Part shown: piece by piece, positions 50,064 through 59,478 of the stretch
How the letters are laid out: the number at the start of each line of letters is the position of its first letter
Position numbering within the stretch: the stretch's first letter is position 1
Source: Alphaproteobacteria bacterium
GTDB taxonomy: Bacteria > Pseudomonadota > Alphaproteobacteria > RF32 > CAG-239
Reading direction: 5' to 3'
Length of the DNA: 64,000 nucleotides
Assembly: GCA_900769705.1 (NCBI GenBank)
Contig: CAAGHP010000009.1
Span: 28,934 to 92,933 of the forward strand
Position numbers and translations under genes: made by a program
Notes under the pieces: model-generated
The model's database searches: none
Seen by the model: only the letters and a program-made list of their open reading frames with translations
Told to the model about the DNA's origin: nothing

Positions 50064-50720
50064 CTAGCGGCTAAAATAATTAACCAATTCCTGAGGCAGT
50101 TTCTGAGCCGGAATAAATCCAATAAAACGCCCCTTGTCAAACGTGTTACAGCCCAAAAGAAGAAGCTTTTCATTATGATTGCCGCGCGGATATAATCCTT
50201 CGGTAGAGCATATTTCTGTTTCTCCTTCTGGCAGCATAAACACCGGAACATAAATATTCATTCTGCGTCCGTGAGCATCTTCATGCAAATGAGGCAGCTT
50301 GAGCGAATGGCAGGCTCTAAACAAAAATTCACGTCCGGTTTCCTTTAGCTCGTGACGGGTGTCAGTATACAAGATATAGTCGCTGACAACCTTATAACGA
50401 ACCTCTTTAACTTTTTTCAAACGACCGCGAACTCTAGGCTCAATCTCAAACTTTAAGCCGATAACCTCCTGCTCCAGCTTGACTTGATAGCGATGGCCGC
50501 CGGACATTGAAAAAAGCACAGGCATCTGATATGATGTCAACTCCTTGACCAACACAGGCTCCGCATCTTTTTCTCCCGGTGCGGTGGCTAGCATCTGTTC
50601 AAACACATTGGCCTTTATCAGATGGTTGTTTTCATACACGCCGCACAAAAATGTCAACTTGTTAGCGACAATTTTGGTTGCAACTACATTATCATCCCAA
50701 ATAGAACGAGTCTTTTTCAT
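50064..50720 (-). CDS. Unknown 218-residue cytosolic protein
   Basis: No family recognised. The protein is soluble with basic stretches ('RVRGRLKKVKEVRYKV') and a C-terminal 'LLLLGCNTFDKGRFIGFIP'. There is no Shine-Dalgarno site; the leader is AU-rich (TATTATTTTAAAAATT), as for the unknown genes starting at 17367, 58900 and 59457. It is divergent from the M15-like peptidase gene. It has its own terminator. Confidence 0.6.
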   Translation of the reverse strand: MKKTRSIWDDNVVATKIVANKLTFLCGVYENNHLIKANVFEQMLATAPGEKDAEPVLVKELTSYQMPVLFSMSGGHRYQVKLEQEVIGLKFEIEPRVRGRLKKVKEVRYKVVSDYILYTDTRHELKETGREFLFRACHSLKLPHLHEDAHGRRMNIYVPVFMLPEGETEICSTEGLYPRGNHNEKLLLLGCNTFDKGRFIGFIPAQKLPQELVNYFSR

Positions 50721-50809
50721 AACTAATAATTTTTAAAATAATACATAATCAAATATAATATACCACAGTCTGATAAATATACAATATATTATAATTTGAC
50801 AAAAAAATA

Positions 50810-50838
50810 TTGCATTTTGGGCAAAAGCGTAGTATATG
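50810..50838 (+). promoter_or_regulatory. Possible promoter of the double-M15 gene
   Basis: TTGCAT (50810-50815) and TATATG (50833-50838) are 17 bases apart. A second -35-like TTGACA lies just upstream (about 50796) but lacks a well-spaced -10. Confidence 0.45.
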
Positions 50839-50884
50839 TAAAGTAATTAAAAAATTTTTATGTCTAACTTTAATGTATATTATT

Positions 50885-51793
50885 ATGAATACGATGATTA
50901 AGCTTTCCAGAAACTTTAGTTTGTATGAACTTGTTGCATCGGGCACTGCCAAAGCGAACAATCTTACAAATACTCCGGACGAAAAAGGCGTTATTAAACT
51001 CAAGCGTCTTTGCACGGATATTCTGCAGCCGGTGCGCGACCATTTCGGCAAGCCGGTAAATATTCGTTCGGGATATCGTTCTGCTGAGGTAAATGCTCTT
51101 TTGAATGAAGCGCCAAATTCTCGCCACACTATGTGCGAGGCTGTTGACTTTAGAGTTTCCGGAATACATCTGACAGATGTTTGCGATTATATTGCAAACA
51201 ACCTAATGTTTGATATTTTGCAGCTGGAGTTTCCAAACAACGACAACACGCAAAACGGCTGGGTTCATGTGGCATATAATCCGTACGGAGAAAACCGCAA
51301 GCTGAACTTACAGACTTTTGCGGCGCGCAAGCAGCTGAAGCTGTCTAAAAACTTTAGCTTATATGAGCTGACGCATTCAAACACCGGCGAAGCACGCAAG
51401 ATTTATAACTTGCCTGATGAAGCCGGGATCGAACGTCTGCGTCAAGTTTGTGAACATATTCTGCAGCCGGTGCGCGACCATTTTGGCAAGCCTGTCCGCG
51501 TCAACTCAGGTTATCGCTCACTTGCGCTGAATGCTGCCATTAAAGGAGCCAAATCCTCGCAGCATATGAAGTGCGAAGCGGCAGACTATGAGATTGACGG
51601 TATGAGCAACCGCGAACTGGCACATTGGGTGGCCGATAATTTGCAGTTTGATCAGATTATTTTGGAGTTCCATAACAACCCAAAAGATCCGAACAGCGGC
51701 TGGGTACACACCTCTTATGTGGCTCCTCCACGCCAAAACCGCAAACAGAAGTTGACTATTGACAGCCGCGGCACCCGCTCCGGCATCGCTTAA
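50885..51793 (+). CDS. Protein with two tandem M15-type peptidase domains
   Basis: A 302-residue protein made of two copies of a Peptidase_M15_3-like domain (about 5-140 and 155-290). Each begins 'KLS(R/K)NFSLYEL' and carries 'ILQPVRDHFGKPV', '(S/N)GYRS' and the zinc-site pattern: 'SRHTMCEAVDF' and 'GWVHVAY' in copy 1, 'SQHMKCEAADYE' and 'GWVHTSY' in copy 2. H, D and H are kept in both, so both may be active. There is no signal peptide, as in phage-type wall hydrolases. Likely to cut D-Ala cross-links. The start is uncertain (50873, 50885 or 50894); none has a ribosome site. Confidence 0.8.
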   Translation: MNTMIKLSRNFSLYELVASGTAKANNLTNTPDEKGVIKLKRLCTDILQPVRDHFGKPVNIRSGYRSAEVNALLNEAPNSRHTMCEAVDFRVSGIHLTDVCDYIANNLMFDILQLEFPNNDNTQNGWVHVAYNPYGENRKLNLQTFAARKQLKLSKNFSLYELTHSNTGEARKIYNLPDEAGIERLRQVCEHILQPVRDHFGKPVRVNSGYRSLALNAAIKGAKSSQHMKCEAADYEIDGMSNRELAHWVADNLQFDQIILEFHNNPKDPNSGWVHTSYVAPPRQNRKQKLTIDSRGTRSGIA

Positions 51794-51804
51794 AATTCGT
51801 TACA

Positions 51805-51841
51805 AAAAAAATCCTGTGTTTCTCGACACAGGATTTTTTTA
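51805..51841. terminator. Terminator after the M15 gene
   Basis: AAAATCCTGTG pairs with CACAGGATTTT around an eight-base loop with long A and T runs; it can serve both convergent genes. Confidence 0.87.
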
Positions 51842-51855
51842 TTAGGCAATTAAAT

Positions 51856-52398
51856 TTAATAAAAATAATAGCGGGCGCCTATAGTAAATTCTTTACTATT
51901 ATTATATGCATCGCCATCAGCCAAAGAATAACGATACATTGCTCTGAAACCCCATTCCGGAGTAGGATTGATTTCTCCGCCGATACCCAAACGCAAAGCA
52001 TTTGCCGAGTCTTTATCGCTTTTACCATTGTATTTTAGTTTAGATGAAATTCGCCCATAACCGACAGAGCTCAAAATTGTGGCATCCGAAACATTATACA
52101 TATCAATCAAAACATCGGCGCCATAGCCATATAAACGACTGCGAGCCACATTAGCCCCCATAACTTTCTTTTCTTGCAAAGAACGCTCGGCAAAAAATTC
52201 TATTGAACCATAGTCAACAAATTTTACACCTGCGGTCAGACTGCCAAAATCATAATTTTCGGCAAAAGAATTTTCATAACGACCTTTTAAATTTGGCGTC
52301 ATATTAACATAGTCAAAACCAACATATGGACGATATTCGCCGGCATTAGCCGAAACAGCTGCCAATAAACCTGCAGCAAGCAACAAATATTTTTTCAT
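51856..52398 (-). CDS. Outer-membrane beta-barrel protein
   Basis: A 180-residue protein with a signal peptide ending 'VSANA'. Alternating beta strands, such as 'YRPYVGFDYVNMTPN' and 'WGFRAMYRYSLAD', end in a C-terminal aromatic 'RYYFY', the outer-membrane insertion signal. It looks like a small eight-stranded porin-like barrel. The start at 52398 has AAGGAG eight bases upstream; a longer frame to 52440 does not. Confidence 0.8.
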   Translation of the reverse strand: MKKYLLLAAGLLAAVSANAGEYRPYVGFDYVNMTPNLKGRYENSFAENYDFGSLTAGVKFVDYGSIEFFAERSLQEKKVMGANVARSRLYGYGADVLIDMYNVSDATILSSVGYGRISSKLKYNGKSDKDSANALRLGIGGEINPTPEWGFRAMYRYSLADGDAYNNSKEFTIGARYYFY

Positions 52399-52482
52399 TT
52401 TGCATTCTCCTTTTAATCTATTATAATCTTTATACGACACAATTTATAACTGAAAGGTTAATACATACTTGGTTTTGCAATT

Positions 52483-55191
52483 TTAATGCGCCGAAGCCCA
52501 AGTATCGCCGACACCGGTTTCCACCACCATTTTCACTGCTGTCTCTGACGCTTCTTCCATAATTTTTTGTAACAAATCGGCTGTTTGCTGCGCGTGTTCG
52601 GCTTTAACTTCCAGCACCAGTTCGTCGTGCACTTGCAAAAGCAAACGTCCGTCCAGCTGGTGTTCTTGCATCGCCTGATAAACTTTTTGCATCGCCAGTT
52701 TCACAATATCGGCCGCTCCGCCTTGTATCGGCGCGTTAATCGCCGCCCGCTCGGCAAACGACACAATGCGATGATTTTTGTCGTTAATCCCCAACACGGC
52801 GCATTTACGTCCCATCGGCGTTAAAACATAACCGTGACTGCGGGCAAATTCTATTGTTTTTTCCATATAAGTTTTAACTTCCGGCATAGCTGCAAAATAT
52901 GAATCAATATATTGCTTAGCTACCTCTTTAGTTGTACCGATTTGCTTGGCCAAACCAAATTGCGAAATACCGTAAACAATACCAAAATTGATAGCTTTGG
53001 CGCGGCTTCGATGATCGCGATCCACTTCTTCCGGCTTCAATCCAAACACGCGGGCGGCTGTGGCGGCGTGAATATCAATACCGGCGGCAAAAGCCTCTTT
53101 CAATGCTTTTACGTTGGCAACCGACGCCAGCAGACGCAATTCCATTTGGCTATAATCGGCAGCCACGATTTTGTAGCCCTTACGAGCCACAAAACAAGCG
53201 CGGATTTTACGCCCGATTTCCGAACGGTTCGGAATATTTTGTAAATTCGGATTAGATGACGCCAAACGCCCTGTATTCACCACCGTTTGCGAAAAAGTGG
53301 TATGCACTCGGTTATTTTTATCCTTTACATCCAGCAAAGCCGTGGTGTAAGTGGATTTCAGCTTGGCATAACTGCGCCATTCCAAAATTTTGGCGGCGAT
53401 TTCATGGTCTTCCGCCAACTGTTCCAAAACTTCGGCGCTGGTGTTGTAGTTGCCTGTGCCAGCCGTTTTTTTAGCTCCGCTAAATCCAAGTTTATCAAAC
53501 AAAACTTCGCCGATTTGCTTTGGCGAGCCCAGATTAAACTCCATGCCGGCCAGCGCAAAAATTTCACTTTCTATTGTGCTCATCTGACGAGCAAATTCAT
53601 CATTCAATTCCGCCATAGAATTTTCATCAATAGTTATCCCCTCGTCTTCCATTTTCAGCAAAACTTGCAGCAATCGGCGGTCGAGCATTTCATAAACATA
53701 CGTTTTATGCTCGTGAAAAAGACTGTCTTTCAAAATATGATAAAGCCTTAGCACATAATCGGCACTTTCAAAAACATAATTGCCGTATTCGGGGCTGAAA
53801 AAATCAATTTTTTTAATTTTTGCCGAAAGTTTAGGTTGCACTACTTTTTTATCCAGCAGCATATCGCTCAAAACCGGTAAAGTATGTTCATGCAGCGAGC
53901 TGTCCACATCATAAGACATTACCGCAACATCGTGATACGGCCACAAATCCAGCTGTTTGCCGCAAATTTTGTTCAAATAATGCCATTGCGTTTTCAAATC
54001 TAAAGCAATTTTTAGAATATTTTGATTTTCCAAAATAGAAAGCAAAAACTTTTTAACCGTTTCATTATCCAGCTGCGACACATCATGGTGCGAAAACAAA
54101 TCAACCTCGCCAGCCACTTGCGGTATCGGCAAATAACAGGCGCTATTTTCCTTTGTGCAAACACTCAAAGCCTCAGGTTCCTCGCCGTTATGCAAAACTT
54201 GAAAACCAAATTGCTGCGCGGTGATAATTTCTTGATACAAAGCTTTTAAATCATCGCGGTTTTGAATTTTCATATAGTGCACCGGTTCTTCTTTTTTAGC
54301 CGCGGCAGGCACACCGCCCAAAGCACAGCAACGCTCTTCAACCCATTTTTGCAGCTTAGGCAAAATACTCTTAAAACCTAATTCCGTCACAAAATTCAGC
54401 AAAGTTTCAGCGTCAGGAGCTTGACATTTAAACTCATTCAGCTGATGTTCAACCGGCACATCATTTTTAAGCGTCACCAATTTCAGCGAAAGTTCTGCCG
54501 CTTCTTTATTTTGCATAAGCACTTCCCGCCGTTTGTTTTGCTTGATTTTATCGGCGTTATCCAACACGCCCTGCAGAGAGCCGAACATATTAACCAGCTC
54601 GGCCGCCGTTTTCGGACCAATTCCCGGAACTCCGGGAATATTGTCGATTTTATCGCCGGAAAGCGCCTGCACATCAACAACCTTATCCGGATAAACGCCA
54701 AACTTTTCATGCACATCTTCAGGGGTAAAAAATTTGTCTTTCATACCGTCATAAAATTCCACATGCGGACGAATCAGCTGCATCAAATCCTTATCCGCCG
54801 ACACCACTACCACATCATGTCCGGCTTCTACAGCCTGTTTGGCGTAGGTAGCAATTAAATCATCTGCTTCATAGCCTTCTTGCAAAATATATGGCAAATT
54901 CAAATTTTGCACTGTTTTATAAATCAGCTCAAACTGAGGAATCAGCAATTCCGGAATCTCGGCACGCGTCGCTTTGTAATCGGCAAAAAAACTGTTACGG
55001 AAATTTTTGCGCTTGGCGTCAAACAGCACCACGCAATAATCGCAGGGAATAGCCTTTATCAACCGCATAAACATTGTCAAAAAACCATACACCGCATTCA
55101 CCGGCTTGCCGTTTGGCGCCGTCATAGTCGGCAAAGCGTAAAATGCTCTGAAAATGTAGCCGGAACCGTCAATCAAACAAACTTTTGCCAT
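52483..55191 (-). CDS. polA: DNA polymerase I, with a degenerate 3'-5' exonuclease domain
   Basis: A 902-residue protein. The N-terminal 5' nuclease (about 1-290) has 'DGSGYIFRAFYA' and 'YEADDLIATYA'. The polymerase domain (about 500-902) has motif A 'DYSQMELRLLA', motif B 'RSRAKAINFGIVYG' and motif C 'VHDELVLE'. In between, the exonuclease fold is present but its acidic residues are replaced: Klenow FDTET is FQVLH (54191-54208), NLKYD is DLKTQ, and YAAED is YVFES. Proofreading is therefore probably lost, as in Taq polymerase. GGAG precedes ATG 55191. Confidence 0.96.
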   Translation of the reverse strand: MAKVCLIDGSGYIFRAFYALPTMTAPNGKPVNAVYGFLTMFMRLIKAIPCDYCVVLFDAKRKNFRNSFFADYKATRAEIPELLIPQFELIYKTVQNLNLPYILQEGYEADDLIATYAKQAVEAGHDVVVVSADKDLMQLIRPHVEFYDGMKDKFFTPEDVHEKFGVYPDKVVDVQALSGDKIDNIPGVPGIGPKTAAELVNMFGSLQGVLDNADKIKQNKRREVLMQNKEAAELSLKLVTLKNDVPVEHQLNEFKCQAPDAETLLNFVTELGFKSILPKLQKWVEERCCALGGVPAAAKKEEPVHYMKIQNRDDLKALYQEIITAQQFGFQVLHNGEEPEALSVCTKENSACYLPIPQVAGEVDLFSHHDVSQLDNETVKKFLLSILENQNILKIALDLKTQWHYLNKICGKQLDLWPYHDVAVMSYDVDSSLHEHTLPVLSDMLLDKKVVQPKLSAKIKKIDFFSPEYGNYVFESADYVLRLYHILKDSLFHEHKTYVYEMLDRRLLQVLLKMEDEGITIDENSMAELNDEFARQMSTIESEIFALAGMEFNLGSPKQIGEVLFDKLGFSGAKKTAGTGNYNTSAEVLEQLAEDHEIAAKILEWRSYAKLKSTYTTALLDVKDKNNRVHTTFSQTVVNTGRLASSNPNLQNIPNRSEIGRKIRACFVARKGYKIVAADYSQMELRLLASVANVKALKEAFAAGIDIHAATAARVFGLKPEEVDRDHRSRAKAINFGIVYGISQFGLAKQIGTTKEVAKQYIDSYFAAMPEVKTYMEKTIEFARSHGYVLTPMGRKCAVLGINDKNHRIVSFAERAAINAPIQGGAADIVKLAMQKVYQAMQEHQLDGRLLLQVHDELVLEVKAEHAQQTADLLQKIMEEASETAVKMVVETGVGDTWASAH

Positions 55192-55344
55192 TTTTATTTT
55201 CTCCTTATCGGCCAATATAACGTTTTTTTATACATTCGCAAAGCATTTAAAAATTTTCTTAATGTTTTTGTTTATAAAACCTTCTTTAACTTATTTTATA
55301 TATAGTGCAAACTAAGAATATTTTACTAAAAATGAGAGAATAAA

Positions 55345-57408
55345 ATGCCGCAAAACGTAAAACAAAAAATTCGCCGCAAACTCAAAAAAGGTTTGGTAAT
55401 TTTAGAAGATACCGTACGTAAAACCAAAGCCAAAAGCGCTGCAAAAAAGAAATCGGCGCCTAAGAAAAAACGCTCGTCAAAAAAGAAAAGCAGCGGCTCA
55501 TCTTTATGGAAAGTTTTGTTGATTCTCGGCTTGTGGCTGGGATTGTTTTTATTTATCGCTGTCGGCTCGTATGTTGCGTATTGCTATTTTACCATGCCGG
55601 ATATTGCAAAAGCCGTAGCGCAAACTCGCCAGCCCTCCACCACGATTATGGCGGAAAACGGCAGCGATATCGCCTCGTTCGGCAATGTCTATGCTGAAGT
55701 GATATATCCGGATAATCTGCCGAAAAATTTGACTAACGCCATTATTGCCACTGAAGACCGCCGCTTTTATAAACATTTCGGCTTTGATGTCTGGGGTTTT
55801 GGACGCGCCATGATTACCAACCTGTTCCGTGGTCGCTATGCCCAAGGCGCTTCCACGATTACGCAGCAAGTGGCTAAAAATATCTTTTTAACACCGAACA
55901 AGAACATAAAACGTAAAGTTCAGGAACTGTTATTAGCGTTTTGGCTTGAAAATAAGCTGACAAAAAATCAAATTATGGCACTGTATCTGAATCGCGTCTA
56001 TTTTGGTTCCGGAACCTACGGCGCCGAAGCGGCCGCCAATTGGTATTTTAACAAAAGCGCCGGAGATTTAAACCTGCGTGAGGCGGCAATTTTGGCCGGC
56101 ATGCTTAAAGCACCGAACCGCTACAATCCGATTTTAAACCGCGAACAATCGATGGAACGTGCCAATGTTGTTCTGCACAATATGCTGGAATGCGATTATA
56201 TAAATCAACAGCAATACGCTTCCGCTAAAACTTTGCCGGTCAGCAACGGTCAACAATACCGCGTAAGCGGCGGCAAGCACTTTGCTCAATATGTTTATGA
56301 CGAAGTCAACAGCTACATCGGAGAACGTTCGGTTGATGTAAATGTTATGACTACCCTCGACCAAAAACTGCAGGAAAGCGCCGAAAAAATCCTGCGTTCT
56401 CATATTTGGGGCGCCAAAGGCAAAAACGTCAGCGAAGGCGCGATTGTGGTTATGGATTACAGCGGCGCTATTAAAGCCATGGTCGGCGGCATGGATTATA
56501 ACCGCAGCCAATTTAACCGCGCGGTACAAGCAATCCGTCAATCAGGTTCGGCTTTCAAACCTTTTGTATATCTTACCGCGCTGCAATACGGCTTTGCACC
56601 GGATAGTATGGTTAATGACGCACCGCTAAAAATCGGTAAATGGCAACCGTCAAATTACAACAAGCGCTATTACGGCAATGTAACTCTTGATTTTGCCCTT
56701 GCTCATTCGTTGAATGTGGCAACCGCGGCGCTTTCTAAAGAGCTGTATCTCAAGGATATTGCCGCCAACGCCCGTAAAATGGGCATCAGCACCAAAATAG
56801 ATTTGACTCCGTCTATGGTTTTGGGAACAAACGGCGTAAAAGTCTTGGATATGGCGACAGCATACGCCGTTTTGGCTAACGGCGGCTATGCGGTTTGGCC
56901 GCATGCGATTAACGAGATTTCGAGCAAAGACGGTCATCAGCTTTATGTGCGTCAATCAAATCAGCAAAAGCAGATTATAGACGGCAATATTGCTAAGCAG
57001 ATGGCGCAAATGCTGAATCATGTTATTACACGCGGCACCGGTAAAAAAGCGCAGCTGCCGTATTTTGCCGCCGGAAAAACCGGAACAACGCAAAACTACC
57101 GCGATGCTTGGTTTGTGGGCTGGGCCGGTGGTTATGTAGCCGCGGTCTGGGTTGGCAACGACAATGAAAAGCCGATGAATAAAGTCGGCGGCGGCACTAT
57201 TCCGGCAGAAATTTGGCACGATGTTATGCTGGCAGCGCACAATATCAACCCGCTTTCTGATGAAACCGACAGCATAGGCGCGCTGATTGATTATGACAGT
57301 GCTTCATCAGACAGTATCGGCGATCTGATAGAAGAAGATTTGGACAATGAACCGAAAACTTCAGCTTCACCATCTACTTTGGAAAACCTGCTTGACAGCA
57401 TATTTTAA
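55345..57408 (+). CDS. Penicillin-binding protein 1A (bifunctional GT51/transpeptidase)
   Basis: A 687-residue protein. A very basic cytoplasmic tail (about 1-50, Lys-rich) and one membrane helix (about 53-80) are followed by a GT51 glycosyltransferase with 'ATEDRRFYKHFG', 'QGASTITQQVAKN' and 'ENKLTKNQIMALYLN'. The transpeptidase follows with SxxK in 'SGSAFKPF', SxN in 'AHSLN' and KTG in 'GKTGTTQNYRD'. All catalytic residues are present. It polymerises and cross-links peptidoglycan. The C-terminal Asp/Ser-rich tail after 'NPLSDETDS' is disordered. Confidence 0.94.
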   Translation: MPQNVKQKIRRKLKKGLVILEDTVRKTKAKSAAKKKSAPKKKRSSKKKSSGSSLWKVLLILGLWLGLFLFIAVGSYVAYCYFTMPDIAKAVAQTRQPSTTIMAENGSDIASFGNVYAEVIYPDNLPKNLTNAIIATEDRRFYKHFGFDVWGFGRAMITNLFRGRYAQGASTITQQVAKNIFLTPNKNIKRKVQELLLAFWLENKLTKNQIMALYLNRVYFGSGTYGAEAAANWYFNKSAGDLNLREAAILAGMLKAPNRYNPILNREQSMERANVVLHNMLECDYINQQQYASAKTLPVSNGQQYRVSGGKHFAQYVYDEVNSYIGERSVDVNVMTTLDQKLQESAEKILRSHIWGAKGKNVSEGAIVVMDYSGAIKAMVGGMDYNRSQFNRAVQAIRQSGSAFKPFVYLTALQYGFAPDSMVNDAPLKIGKWQPSNYNKRYYGNVTLDFALAHSLNVATAALSKELYLKDIAANARKMGISTKIDLTPSMVLGTNGVKVLDMATAYAVLANGGYAVWPHAINEISSKDGHQLYVRQSNQQKQIIDGNIAKQMAQMLNHVITRGTGKKAQLPYFAAGKTGTTQNYRDAWFVGWAGGYVAAVWVGNDNEKPMNKVGGGTIPAEIWHDVMLAAHNINPLSDETDSIGALIDYDSASSDSIGDLIEEDLDNEPKTSASPSTLENLLDSIF

Positions 57409-57500
57409 TTAAGCCTTGTGTAAAACTATTTTATCAGCATTAAACCTTAGATGAGTTTGTATAATGTTGTTAAAAAGTTTTATATAGAGAAGAAATCAAA

Positions 57501-57590
57501 ATGAAAAAATATATTTTGGCGCTTACTTTGTTTATATCCGCCTGTTTGCCGGCTTATACCGGCAACACAGCAAAAATAGACGAAGATTGA
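57501..57590 (+). CDS. 29-residue lipoprotein-like peptide
   Basis: A short ORF with a purine-rich site (AGAGAAGAA) before the ATG. It encodes a signal peptide with lipobox 'FISAC' and a mature part of 15 residues ending 'TAKIDED'. It resembles entericidin-sized lipoproteins in size only. A strong terminator follows within a few bases, which supports a discrete transcript. It lies between the PBP1A gene and a convergent unknown gene. Confidence 0.55.
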   Translation: MKKYILALTLFISACLPAYTGNTAKIDED

Positions 57591-57596
57591 TAAGCC

Positions 57597-57636
57597 GCAA
57601 AAAAAAACTCTGTATAAAAATACAGAGTTTTTTTTC
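57597..57636. terminator. Bidirectional terminator after the small lipoprotein gene
   Basis: AAAAACTCTGTA pairs perfectly with TACAGAGTTTTT around a five- to six-base loop, with a long T run. It also serves the convergent gene ending at 57641. Confidence 0.88.
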
Positions 57637-57640
57637 AAGA

Positions 57641-58900
57641 TTATAAGCAATATACACGATGCACTTCTTCTTTTGCATCTTCTGTTAATCTCGGCACATA
57701 TTGCTTAAGCGTCGGGAAATGCGACTGAGCGCAATATCTGATAGCATCCTGCATAACCTTATAGCGTTCATCAGAATCAAAAGAACAGTCCGAATAGGTA
57801 CGGTGCATACGCATGCACAAAACCGGCATTGAAAGCTTGGTTTGCTCTTGCAGCAAAGGACTATCAGAACGATTGCCGACCAATAAGGAAATATATTCTT
57901 GGCTGGTCAGGTTTTTGGCCTCCGACTGATTGCATAGGCAAGCTTCGTGACAAATCTCCGCCAACAGCACTTCGGCATTGAGCTCCGGATATTTATCAAG
58001 AGCAGCTTCTTTACCAAAAGCCAAATAGCTATGCGACAAAAGCTCGCGCAGCGGCTCGACTATTTCCATTTGCAGCAGCTTTTGCACAATACTCTCAGGA
58101 GCAGGATACTTCATGGTATAGTAGCTCAAAACGCTTTGCACAAAAGGGCGGTACATTTTGCGTTCTTCCAAGCTCCAATACCTAAAGTCCAAAAGCTTCA
58201 GCTGTGTCGACACACTGATTAAGTCATTCGGCTTTTCGGCAACTGCAATAGTTTTCAGCGCTATATGCAGGTTTTCAAAACTAAAATACCTGAAGCGGCG
58301 TTTTTGAGCATTTAAAACTGTTTCTATCAGCAAATCCAATGACTCAGGATATAGCGGAAAGCGTTCCATATAAGAATGAAGATTGAAGAAAAATGCCTCC
58401 AATTTTTCACTGTTATTGCAAGCTTTGATGCTAAGCTCTGTTTCAGGGCTATCGCCATCCACCACAGAAGTAAGCTTTGCTAAAGCCATTGATGTTGCAG
58501 CCAGCGGAAAATCATAGTCGCCCAAAATATCTTTGAGATTCGTTTGTAACAGTTGTTGTTCGGCCTTTTCGCTCAACGCATGTGGCAAATGAGAAAACAC
58601 CATGTTTTCCTGTTTGGCTTTTTCAAGCAGCAGCTGTTCAACTTCAGGCTCAAAAGGGGCTTTCTGTCTTTGCTCAAAGTAAAGATTCCACAAATTGCTG
58701 CCGTAAATCCAGTCGCCGCAATCCGCAAGATTTTGAGCAATGTCGCGGCCGGAAAGATTTGCCCACTGCAAAACAATGATTTGTTCGGCCATCTCGTCTA
58801 CATCGTTAGAATACTCACGGCACACAGCTGCAAAGTCAATCTTTGATAAGCGGTTGGTTTTAACGTAACCCAACATCTTAAAATAATTTAACTTAGTCAT
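57641..58900 (-). CDS. Unknown 419-residue cytosolic protein
   Basis: No family recognised. The protein is helical and Leu/Glu-rich, perhaps made of helical repeats ('LLEKAKQENMVFSHLPHAL', 'LLQMEIVEPLRELLSHSYL'), with no signal or membrane segment. The start at 58900 has no Shine-Dalgarno site but the AU-rich block TATTATTTATTAAATTT, the same form as at 17367 and 59457. A near-consensus promoter lies at 58941-58969. A scaffold role is only a guess. Confidence 0.6.
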   Translation of the reverse strand: MTKLNYFKMLGYVKTNRLSKIDFAAVCREYSNDVDEMAEQIIVLQWANLSGRDIAQNLADCGDWIYGSNLWNLYFEQRQKAPFEPEVEQLLLEKAKQENMVFSHLPHALSEKAEQQLLQTNLKDILGDYDFPLAATSMALAKLTSVVDGDSPETELSIKACNNSEKLEAFFFNLHSYMERFPLYPESLDLLIETVLNAQKRRFRYFSFENLHIALKTIAVAEKPNDLISVSTQLKLLDFRYWSLEERKMYRPFVQSVLSYYTMKYPAPESIVQKLLQMEIVEPLRELLSHSYLAFGKEAALDKYPELNAEVLLAEICHEACLCNQSEAKNLTSQEYISLLVGNRSDSPLLQEQTKLSMPVLCMRMHRTYSDCSFDSDERYKVMQDAIRYCAQSHFPTLKQYVPRLTEDAKEEVHRVYCL

Positions 58901-58940
58901 AAAAATAAAATTTAATAAATAATACGATTGTGATTTCACA

Positions 58941-58969
58941 CATATAGACAAATTATTTTACTTTGTCAA
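58941..58969 (-). promoter_or_regulatory. Promoter of the 419-residue gene
   Basis: On the minus strand TTGACA (58964-58969) and TATATG (58941-58946) are 17 bases apart, 41 bases before the ATG. Confidence 0.75.
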
Positions 58970-58971
58970 AT

Positions 58972-59006
58972 AAAAAAGACCGTGTTATTGCAACACAGTC
59001 TTTTTT
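58972..59006 (-). terminator. Terminator after the two-helix membrane protein gene
   Basis: AAAAAAGAC-GTGTT pairs with AACAC-GTCTTTTTTT with one internal mismatch, four bases after the stop at 59011. Confidence 0.75.
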
Positions 59007-59010
59007 TAGA

Positions 59011-59457
59011 TTACTTTAAAATATTTTCATCAAATACAGGCGTATAACGCGTCGGCTGGCTCTCAAAAATAAGCTTGCGGACTTTATCGCCTTTTTTGAC
59101 CATTACCCAGTCGTCATACGGTGCATTAGAGCCGATACTGCTGCTGATTTTGACCGTATATCCGTCCGAAAGCCGGAAATAAGTCGTCACACTGTCTTTG
59201 TCGGCGGCTTTATCCACCACCGTAAGCGTAACTTCTTTACTGGGTTTTTCCGTACAGCGAGCCAGTAAACCGCCGATAATGGCGCACATAACCGACCATG
59301 CAGCAATTACAGCAATTATTTGCGCATCCCAACCTGATGAAAATTTGCTATTCGGCGTTTTCTCTTTTTCAACCTCTGATTTTGCTTTTTTCCAACCAAA
59401 CCAGATTGCCGCCAAAATACCAAATACTGCTAAACACAATATAATTCTCATAAGCAT
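59011..59457 (-). CDS. Two-helix membrane protein, unknown
   Basis: A 148-residue protein with two membrane helices (about 3-22 and 46-66), a short charged loop between them, and a C-terminal domain of about 80 residues ('VTTYFRLSDGYTVKISSSIG') that is beta-rich. No family recognised. No ribosome site; AU-rich leader with TATTATTAACTTAATTT. The first ATG is 59457, with a second two codons later. A perfect 26-bp palindrome overlaps its promoter. Confidence 0.55.
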   Translation of the reverse strand: MLMRIILCLAVFGILAAIWFGWKKAKSEVEKEKTPNSKFSSGWDAQIIAVIAAWSVMCAIIGGLLARCTEKPSKEVTLTVVDKAADKDSVTTYFRLSDGYTVKISSSIGSNAPYDDWVMVKKGDKVRKLIFESQPTRYTPVFDENILK

Positions 59458-59478
59458 AAAAAATTAAGTTAATAATAG

